The translations under genes and the position numbers were made by a program. Shown here in pieces: positions 54,982 through 64,000 of a stretch of DNA of 64,000 nucleotides. Numbering within the stretch: the first letter of the stretch is position 1; each line of letters begins with the position of its first letter. The notes beneath the pieces are model-generated. The model saw only the letters and a list, made by a program, of their open reading frames with translations. It was not told the origin of the DNA and made no database searches. The stretch spans positions 32,024,982 to 32,088,981 of the forward strand of contig NC_064539.1 of NCBI RefSeq assembly GCF_023856365.1, read 5' to 3'. The DNA is from Brienomyrus brachyistius (taxonomy: Eukaryota > Chordata > Actinopteri > Osteoglossiformes > Mormyridae).

Positions 54982-56205
54982 CCACTTCCGGTTATCTCAC
55001 TGCTGATTTCCTGGAGTGGCTAGATTCCCTCAACCTATAACAACATGTTGATGTCCCCACACATTCCAGGGGTCACACACTTGACTTGGTCATTTCAAAC
55101 TTCGCCCCCATCAGTAATCTACAGGTATATGATCTTGGTATCTCGGACCATAAAGTAGTGTCAATGGAGCTGCCCTTTCTCTCCCTCCATAACAAACCAA
55201 AATGTCAGATCCATTTCAGAAATCTGAAGACCATCAATGCAGATGCCCTGGCCCTGGACCTTAAATTTCTCTCCTCTGAACCTGTCAGCAGTGCAACAGC
55301 AGAGGTGCAACATGCACATCAATTTCTTCAGACAAAAAGTTGATAATATCCGTTCATACCTCTCCATCACGGATATCTTGCCTCCTCCAACTGTCGACCT
55401 ACTACCTGAGAAGGTCCAGCCACTTTGCTCCTTCTCTGCTACCACACGGGAAGAGGTGGAGAACGTCATCAGGAAAATGAAACCATCTACCAGTTCCCTG
55501 GACCCTTTCCCTTCAGCCCTGCTAAAGGTCAACATCTCTGCCGTCTCTCCACTCATCACCAGGATCATAAACCAATCCCTCCTGACTGGCCATATTCCTT
55601 CTACTTTAAAAACTGCTGTCATCAGACCTCTATTGAAAAAACCCACCATGGACTCTGAAGTTCTCTCTAACTATGGGCCCATCTCCAATCTTCCATGCCT
55701 CTCTAAAGTTCTGGAAAAAAACAGTTGCAGCACAACTTCATGATCACCTCAAACTGAGTAATAACCTGTTTGAAAAATTTCAGTCCGGTTTCCGCCCTGG
55801 CCATAGCACCGAAACAGCCCTGGTCAGGGTCACCAATGATCTTCTGATGACGGCAGATACTGGTTCCCCTTCTATACTCATCCTCCTTGACCTGACAGCT
55901 GCTTTTGACACAATAGACCATAACATCCTCTTTCACCGCCTGCAATGCACCATGGGACTCTCAGGAACTGTTCATAACTGGTTCACGTCATACCTAACTG
56001 GCAGAACCGAACATGTCACCCTTGGCAGCGCAAAATCTCACATCCACAACGTCACCTGTGGTGTCCCACAGGGCTCTGTGCTTGGCCTCACTTGACACCA
56101 AGTCAAGTGTGTGACCCCTGGAATGTGTGGGGACATCAACATGTTGTTGTAGGTGGAGGGAATCTAGCAGCTCCAGGAAATGAGCAGTGAGATAACCGGA
56201 AGTGG
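54982..56205 (+). repeat. Foldback LINE module, copy 3 (mosaic)
   Basis: A 1,224-bp module, same architecture. The left half carries subtype II markers (LSLHNKPKCQ, ctcacggatatc, ctgctaaagg). From about 55,594 on it carries subtype I markers (catattcctt, atcagacc, gagtaataacc, caccatggg, gtaggtggaggg). The switch lies between about 55,524 and 55,594. Confidence 0.88.
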
Positions 56206-58091
56206 TCTTTACTCTACTCATCAACTCTGATCTGAGGAACTTTGTTTCTAGTGTCGACGACATTCCTAGGGTGAGTTACGCCCACTTCCGGTTTTGTTGC
56301 TAATATGCTACCATGATTGTAGTTTTTTTGTGCATTGCCTGTTTTGGTGCTAGTTTTATGTCTTTACTCATCAACTCTGATATGAGGAACTTTGTTTCTA
56401 GGGTCGACGACATTCCTAGGGTGAGTTACACCCACTTCTGGTTTTGTTGCTAATATGCTACCATGATTGTAGTTTTTTTGTGCATTGCCTGTTTTGATGC
56501 TAGTTTTATCTTTACTCATCAACTCTGATCTGAGGATCTTTGTTTCTAATCTCTAGGGTATTCCTAGGGTGAGTTACGCCCACTTCCGGTTTTGTTGCTA
56601 ATATGCTACCATGATTGTAGTTTTTTTGTGCATTGCTTGTTTTGATGCTAGTTTTATGTCTTTACTCATCAACTCTGATCTAAGGAACTTTGTTTCTAGT
56701 GTCGACGACATTCCTAGGGTGAGTTACACCCACTTCCGGTTTTCATGCTAACATGATTGTAGTTTTTTCTGTACATAGCCTGTTTTGACGCTAGTTTTAT
56801 TTCTTTACTCTACTTATTAAGATGGATCTGAGGATCTTTGTTTCTAATCTCTAGGGCATTCCTAGGCTGTGAGATGCCGACTTCTGGTTTTGATGCTAAT
56901 ATGTTAACATGATTGTAGTTTTTTGTACATTGCCTATTTTGACGCTAGTTTTATGTCTTTACTTTACTCATCAACTCTGATCTGAGGAACTTTGTTTCTA
57001 GTGTCGACGACATTCCTAGGGTGAGTTACGCCCACTTCCGGTTTTGTTGCTAATATGCCAACATGATTGTAGTTTTTTCTGTATATTGCCTATTTTGACG
57101 CTAATTTCTTCACTTGGCTCTACTTAAGATGGATCTGAGGATCTTTGTTTCTAATCTCTAGGGCATTCCTAGGCTGTGAGATGCCGACTTCTGGTTTTGA
57201 TGCTAATATGTTAACATGATTGTAGTTTTTTGTACATTGCCTGTTTTGACGCTAGTTTTATGTCTTTACTCATCAGCTCTGATCTGAGGAACTTTGTTTC
57301 TAGTGTCGACGACATTCCTAGGGTGAGTTACGCCCACTTCCGGTTTTGTTGCTAATATGCTAACATGATTGTAGTTTTTTTGTGCATTGCCTGTTTTGAT
57401 GCTAGTTTTATGTCTTTACTCATCAACTCTGATCTAAGGAACTTTGTTTCTAGTGTCGACAACATTCCTAGGGTGAGTTACACCCACTTCCGGTTTTGTT
57501 GCTAATATGCTACCATGATTGTAGTTTTTTTGTGCATTGCCTGTTTTGATGCTAGTTTTATCTTTACTCATCAACTCTGATCTGAGGATCTTTGTTTCTA
57601 ATCTCTAGGGTATTCCTTGGCTGTGAGATGCCGACTTCTGGTTTTGATGCTAATATGCTAACATGATTGTAGTTTTTTCTGTATATTGCCTATTTTGACG
57701 CTAATTTCTTCACTTGGCTCTACTTATTAAGATGGATCTGAGGATCTTTGTTTCTAATCTCTAGGGTATTCCTAGGCTGTGAGATGCCGACTTCTGGTTT
57801 TGATGCTAATATGCTAACATGATTGTAGTTTTTTGTACTTTGCCTGTTTTGATGCTAATTTTATTTCTTTACTCTACTTATTAAGATGGATCTGAGGATC
57901 TTTGTTTCTAATCTCTAGGGCATTCCTAGGCTGTGAGATGCCGACTTCTGGTTTTGATGCTAATATGTTAACATGATTGTAGTTTTTTTGTGCATTGCCT
58001 GTTTTGATGCTAGTTTTATGTCTTTACTCATCAACTCTGATCTGAGGAACTTTGTTTCTAGTGTCGACGACATTCCTAGGGTGAGTTACGC
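56206..58091. repeat. Satellite array, block 4 (about 12.6 monomers)
   Basis: The same monomer family. It mixes gtgtcgacgac-type monomers with atctctagggcattc-type monomers that carry the CpG-decayed cgacttctggttttg version. Confidence 0.95.
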
Positions 58092-59315
58092 CCACTTCTG
58101 GTTATCTCACTGCTGATTTCCTGGAGCGGCTAGATTCCCTCAACCTATAACTACATGTTGATGTCCCCACACATTCCAGGGGTCACACACTTGACTTGGT
58201 CATTTCAAACTTGGCCCCCATCAGTAATCTACAGGTATATGATCTTGGTATCTCGGACCATAAAGTAGTGTCAATGGAGCTGCCCTTTCTCTCCCCCCAT
58301 ATCAAACCAAAACGTCAGATCCATTTCAGAAATCTGAAGACCATCAATGCAGATGCCCTGGCCCTGGACCTTAAATTTCTCTCCTCTGAACCTGTCAGCA
58401 GTGCAACAGCAGAGGTGCAACATGCACATCAATTTCTTCAGACAAAAAGTTGATAATATCCGTTCATACCTCTCCATCACGAATATCTTGCCTCCTCCAA
58501 CTGTCGACCTACTACCTGAGAAGGTCCAGCCACTTTGCTCCTTCTCTGCTACCACACGGGAAGAGGTGGAGAACGTCATCAGGAAAATGAAACCATCTAC
58601 CAGTTCCCTGGACCCTTTCCCTTCAGCCCTGCTCAAGGTCAACATCTCTGCCGTCTCTCCACTCATCACCAGGATCATAAACCAATCCCTCCTGACTGGC
58701 CATATTCCTTCTACTTTAAAAACTGCTGTCATCAGACCTCTATTGAAAAAACCCACCATGGACTCTGAAGTTCTCTCTAACTATGGGCCCATCTCCAATC
58801 TTCCATGCCTCTCTAAAGTTCTGGAAAAAAACAGTTGCAGCACAACTTCATGATCACCTCAAACTGAGTAATAACCTGTTTGAAAAATTTCAGTCCGGTT
58901 TCCGCCCTGGCCATAGCACCGAAACAGCCCTGGTCAGGGTCACCAATGATCTTCTGATGACGGCAGATACTGGTTCCCCTTCTATACTCATCCTCCTTGA
59001 CCTGACAGCTGCTTTTGACACAATAGACCATAACATCCTCTTTCACCGCCTGCAATGCACCATGGGACTCTCAGGAACTGTTCATAACTGGTTCACGTCA
59101 TACCTAACTGGCAGAACCGAACATGTCACCCTTGGCAGCGCAAAATCTCACATCCACAACGTCACCTGTGGTGTCCCACAGGGCTCTGTGCTTGGCCTCA
59201 CTTGACACCAAGTCAAGTGTGTGACCCCTGGAATGTGTGGGGACATCAACATGTTGTTGTAGGTGGAGGGAATCTAGCAGCTCCAGGAAATGAGCAGTGA
59301 GATAACCGGAAGTGG
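58092..59315 (+). repeat. Foldback LINE module, copy 4
   Basis: A 1,224-bp module, subtype I, nearly identical to copy 1 (same cccacttctgg left edge, caaaccaaaacgtcag, tcacgaatatc, ctgctcaagg). Part of a roughly 3.0-kb duplication with copy 1 and its flank. Confidence 0.9.
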
Positions 59316-62300
59316 TCTTTACTCTACTCATCAACTCTGATCTGAGGAACTTTGTTTCTAGTGTCGACGACATTCCTAGGGTGAGTTACGCCCACTTCCG
59401 GTTTTGTTGCTAATATGCTACCATGATTGTAGTTTTTTTGTGCATTGCCTGTTTTGGTGCTAGTTTTATGTCTTTACTCATCAACTCTGATATGAGGAAC
59501 TTTGTTTCTAGTGTCGACGACATTCCTAGGGTGAGTTACGCCCACTTCCGGTTTTGTTGCTAATATGCTAACATGATTGTAGTTTTTTTGTGCATTGCCT
59601 GTTTTGATGCTAGTTGTATGTCTTTACTCATCAACTCTGATCTGAGGAACTTTGTTTCTAGTGTCGACGACATTCCTAGGGTGAGTTACACCCACTTCCG
59701 GTTTTGTTGCTAATATGCTAACATGATTGTAGTTTTTTTGTGCATTGCCTGTTTTGATGCTAGTTTTATTTCTTTACTCTACTTATTAAGATGGATCTGA
59801 GGATCTTTGTTTCTAATCTCTAGGGCATTCCTAGGCTGTGAGATGCCGACTTCTGGTTTTGATGCTAATATGTTAACATGATTGTAGTTTTTTGTACATT
59901 GCCTGTTTTGGTGCTAGTTTTATGTCTTTACTCATCAACTCTGATCTAAGGAACTTTGTTTCTAGTGTCGACGACATTCCTAGGGTGAGTTACGCCCACT
60001 TCCGGTTTTGTTGCTAATATGCTAACATGATTGTAGTTTTTTTGTGCATTGCCTGTTTTGATGCTAGTTTTATCTTTACTCATCAACTCTGATCTGAGGA
60101 TCTTTGTTTCTAATCTCTAGGGTATTCCTAGGGTGAGTTACGCCCACTTCCGGTTTTGTTGCTAATATGCTACCATGATTGTAGTTTTTTTGTGCATTGC
60201 CTGTTTTGGTGCTAGTTTTATGTCTTTACTCATCAACTCTGATCTGAGGAACTTTGTTTCTAGTGTCGACGACATTCCTAGGGTGAGTTACGCCCACTTC
60301 CGGTTTTGTTGCTAATATGCTAACATGATTGTAGTTTTTTTGTGCATTGCCTGTTTTGATGCTAGTTTTATGTCTTTACTCATCAACTCTGATCTGAGGA
60401 ACTTTGTTTCTAGTGTCGACGACATTCCTAGGGTGAGTTACGCCCACTTCCGGTTTTGATGCTAATATGCCAACATGATTGTAGTTTTTTTGTGCATTGC
60501 CTGTTTTGATGCTAGTTTTATCTTTACTCATCAACTCTGTTCTGAGGAACTTTGTTTCTAATCTCTAGGGTATTCCTAGGCTATGAGATGCCGACTTCTG
60601 GTTTTGATGCTAACATGATTGTAGTTTTTTCTGTACATTGCCTGTTTTGATGCTAGTTTAATGTCTTTACTCATCAGCTTTGATCTGAGTAACTTTGTTT
60701 CTTGTGTCGACGACATTCCTAGGGTGTTACGCCCACTTCCGGTTTTGATGCTAATATGCCAACATGATTGTAGTTTTTTGTGCATTGCCTGTTTTGATGC
60801 TAGTTTAATGTCTTTACTCATCAACTCTGATCTGAGGAACTGTTTCTAGTGTCGACGACATTCCTAGGCTGTGTTACGCCCACTTCCTGTTTTGATGCTA
60901 ACATGCTAACATGATTGTAGTTTTTTCGTGCATTGCCTGTTTTGATGCGAGTTTAATGTCTTTACTCATCAACTCTGATCTGAGGAACTTTGTTTCTAGT
61001 GTCGACGACATTCCTAGGCTGTGTTACGCCCACTGCCTGTTTTGATGCTAACTTGATTGTAGTTTTTTCTGTACATAGCCTGTTTTGACGCTAGTTTTAT
61101 GTCTTTACTCTACTCATCAGCTTTGATCTGAGTAACTTTGTTTCTTGTGTCGACGACATTCCTAGGGTGAGTTACGCCCTCTTCCGGTTTTCATGCTAAT
61201 ATGCTAACATGATTGTAGTTTTTTCTGTACATAGCCTGTTTTGACGCTAGTTTTATGTCTACTCTACTCATCAGCTTTGATCTGAGTAACTTTGTTTCTT
61301 GTGTCGACGACATTCCTAGGGTGAGTTACGCCCACTTCCGGTTTTGATGCTAATATGCCAACATGATTGTAGTTTTTTTTTGTGCATTGCCTGTTTTGAT
61401 GCTAGTTTAATGTCTTTACTCATCAACTCTGATCTGAGGAACTGTTTCTAGTGTCGACGACATTCCTAGGCTGTGTTACGCCCAGTTCCTGTTTTGATGC
61501 TAACATGATTGTAGTTTTTTCTGTACATAGCCTGTTTTGACGCTAGTTTTATGTCTACTCTACTCATCAGCTTTGATCTGAGTAACTTTGTTTCTTGTGT
61601 CGACGACATTCCTAGGGTGAGTTACGCCCACTTCCGGTTTTGATGCTAATATGCCAACATGATTGTAGTTTTTTTTGTGCATTGCCTGTTTTGATGCTAG
61701 TTTTATCTTTACTCATCAACTCTGTTCTGAGGAACTTTGTTTCTAATCTCTAGGGTATTCCTAGGCTATGAGATGCCGACTTCTGGTTTTGATGCTAACA
61801 TGATTGTAGTTTTTTCTGTACATTGCCTGTTTTGATGCTAGTTTAATGTCTTTACTCATCAGCTTTGATCTGAGTAACTTTGTTTCTTGTGTCGACGACA
61901 TTCCTAGGGTGTTACGCCCACTTCCGGTTTTGATGCTAATATGCCAACATGATTGTAGTTTTTTGTGCATTGCCTGTTTTGATGCTAGTTTCATGTCTTT
62001 ACTCATCAACTCTGATCTGAGGAACTTTGTTTCTAGTGTCGACGACATTCCTAGGGTGAGTTACTCCCACTTCCGGTTTTGTTGCTAATATGCTAACATG
62101 ATTGTAGTTTTTTTGTGCATTGCCTGTTTTGATGCTAGTTTAATGTCTTTACTCATCAACTCTGATCTGAGGAACTTTGTTTCTAGTGTCGACGACATTC
62201 CTAGGCTGTGTTACGCCCACTTCCTGTTTTGATGCTAACATGATTGTAGTTTTTTCTGTACATAGCCTGTTTTGACGCTAGTTTTATGTCTTTACACTAC

Positions 62301-62364
62301 TCATCAGCTTTGATCTGAGTAACTTTGTTTCTTGTGTCGACGACATTCCTAGGGTGAGTTACGC
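59316..62364. repeat. Satellite array, block 5 (about 20 monomers)
   Basis: The longest uninterrupted block. The left 1.7 kb matches block 2 (offset 9,129). The section 60,880-61,580 matches block 3. The right part repeats combinations found at 51.4-51.7 kb and 54.2-54.5 kb. Confidence 0.95.
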
Positions 62365-63585
62365 CCACTTCCGGTTATCTCACTGCTGATTTCCTGGAGT
62401 GGCTAGATTCCCTCAACCTATAACAACATGTTGATGTCCCCACACATTCCAGGGCTCACACACTTGACTTGGTCATTTCAAACTTCGCCCCCATCAGTAA
62501 TCTACAGGTATATGATCTTGGTATCTCGGACCATAAAGTAGTGTCAATGGAGCTGCCCTTTCTCTCCCCCCATATCAAACCAAAATGTCAGATCCATTTC
62601 AGAAATCTGAAGACCATCAATGCAGATGCCCTGGCCCTGGACCTTAAATTTCTCTCCTCTGAACCTGTCAGCAGTGCAACAGCAGAGTTGCAACATGCAC
62701 ATCAATTTCTTCAGACAAAAAGTTGATAATATCCGTTCATACCTCTCCATCACGGATATCTTGCCTCCTCCAACTGTCGACCTACTACCTGAGAAGGTCC
62801 AGCCACTTTGCTCCTTCTCTGCTACCACACGGGAAGAGGTGGAGAACGTCATCAGGAAAATGAAACCATCTACCAGTTCCCTGGACCCTTTCACTTCAGC
62901 CCTGCTAAAGGTCAACATCTCTGCCGTCTCTCCACTCATCACCAGGATCATAAACCAATCCCTCCTGACTGGCCATATACCTTCTACTTTAAAAACTGCT
63001 GTCATCGGACCTCTATTGAAAAAACCCACCATGGACTCTGAAGTTCTCTCTAACTATGGGCCCATCTCCAATCTTCCATGCCTCTCTAAAGTTCTGGAAA
63101 AAAACAGTTGCAGCACAACTTCATGATCACCTCAAACTGAGTAACCTGTTTGAAAAATTTCAGTCCGGTTTCCGCCCTGGCCATAGCACCGAAACAGCCC
63201 TGGTCAGGGTCACCAATGATCTTCTGATGACGGCAGATACTGGTTCCCCTTCTATACTCATCCTCCTTGACCTGACAGCTGCTTTTGACACAATAGACCA
63301 TAACATCCTCTTTCACCGCCTGCAATGCACCCTTGGACTCTCAGGAACTGTTCATAACTGGTTCACGTCATACCTAACTGGCAGAACCGAACATGTCACC
63401 CTTGGCAGCGCAAAATCTCACATCCACAACGTCACCTGTGGTGTCCCACAGGGCTCTGTGCTTGGCCTCACTTGACACCAAGTCAAGTGTGTGACCCCTG
63501 GAATGTGTGGGGACATCAACATGTTGTTGTAGGTTGAGGGAATCTAGCAGCTCCAGGAAATCAGCAGTGAGATAACCGGAAGTGG
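62365..63585 (+). repeat. Foldback LINE module, copy 5
   Basis: A 1,221-bp module, subtype II, closest to copy 2 (same 3-bp deletion, cacccttggact, aacgttttg in its right flank). Private changes include ttcacttcagcc and agagttgcaa, and a mix in the left half (cccccatatcaaacc as in subtype I). Confidence 0.9.
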
Positions 63586-63853
63586 TCTTTACTCTACTCA
63601 TCAACTCTGATCTGAGGAACGTTTTGTTTCTAGTGTCGACGACATTCCTAGGCTGTGTTACGCCCACTTCCTGTTTTGATGCTAACATGATTGTAGTTTT
63701 TTCTGTACATAGCCTGTTTTGACGCTAGGTTTATGTCTTTACTCTACTCATCAACTCTGATCTGAGGAACTTTGTTTCTAATCTCTAGGGTATTCCTAGG
63801 CTGAGTTACGCCCACTTCCGGTTTTGATGCTAATATGTTAACAGGATTATCTG
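63586..63853. repeat. Satellite array, right edge (about 1.8 monomers)
   Basis: The last monomers end within gctaatatgttaacaggatt, after which unrelated sequence begins. Confidence 0.9.
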
Positions 63854-64000
63854 CTGTATTATCCCCCCATTAAACTAAAAAACCTTGCAGTGCCAATTCA
63901 TGTATCTGCATTAAAAAAAAAATAATAATTTGTATCCTGGTGCAGGGATGCCTTCCTTGGTCCAAAGAGGTGAGTGCTCAAATGATGTTAGTGGTATGAT
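63854..64000. other. Right edge, possible exon-like segment
   Basis: At 63,946-63,969, a 24-nt phase-0 segment (GCLPWSKE) lies between ggtgcag and a perfect gtgagt donor on the plus strand. It might be an exon of the unidentified plus-strand gene, but the pyrimidine tract is weak. Confidence 0.2.

Overview
The window is nuclear DNA from a ray-finned (teleost-type) fish. It holds two recognisable vertebrate housekeeping genes with GT-AG introns, embedded in fish-type mobile DNA: Rex1/CR1-like and L2-like LINEs, tRNA-derived SINEs, hAT, pogo-like and Harbinger-like DNA elements, and GATA/CA microsatellites.

Positions 1-28,650 are gene-bearing. Both genes lie on the minus strand, head to tail, in the order PPP6C then SCAI, the same neighbourhood as human 9q33.3. 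PPP6C is complete: seven coding exons (28,650 down to 22,777) join to exactly 305 codons plus a stop. SCAI is partial: nine coding exons (9,363 down to 1,752) encode the first 315 residues, and the rest runs off the left edge. The SCAI start codon lies in the first coding exon seen, just after an in-frame stop, so a non-coding first exon probably sits in the CpG-rich block near 21.0-21.5 kb, between the two genes. The introns carry a 57-bp minisatellite, several MITEs and hAT relics. One hAT deletion derivative (12,315-13,381) and one short hAT MITE (16,196-16,710) have exact 8-bp target-site duplications. A pogo-like element (16,987-17,471) is flanked by TA.

Positions 28,650-48,000 are mainly repeats. 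A diverged satellite (from 32.0 kb) was split by a nearly intact 3.3-kb LINE (33,027-36,360, minus strand) that left a 5-bp duplication. Then come a 5'-truncated relative, an L2-type LINE on the plus strand, a SINE with a 12-bp duplication, a 2-kb C-rich block open in most frames, and a KIAA1586-like hAT transposase relic. A 0.93-kb tandem duplication (44,323-45,248 and 45,259-46,188) carries a CpG-rich putative first exon, the only hint of an unidentified plus-strand gene.

Positions 48,000-63,850 form a satellite array of roughly 65 monomers of about 150 bp. The same 1.22-kb module interrupts it five times. Each module is a dead L2-type endonuclease/reverse-transcriptase fragment closed by 109-bp inverted arms that include satellite sequence. 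All copies share breakpoints and a frameshift. Copies 1/4 and 2/5 form two subtypes and copy 3 is a mosaic of both. This satellite-borne foldback module, spread by array duplication and recombination rather than by its own enzymes, is the most unusual structure here.
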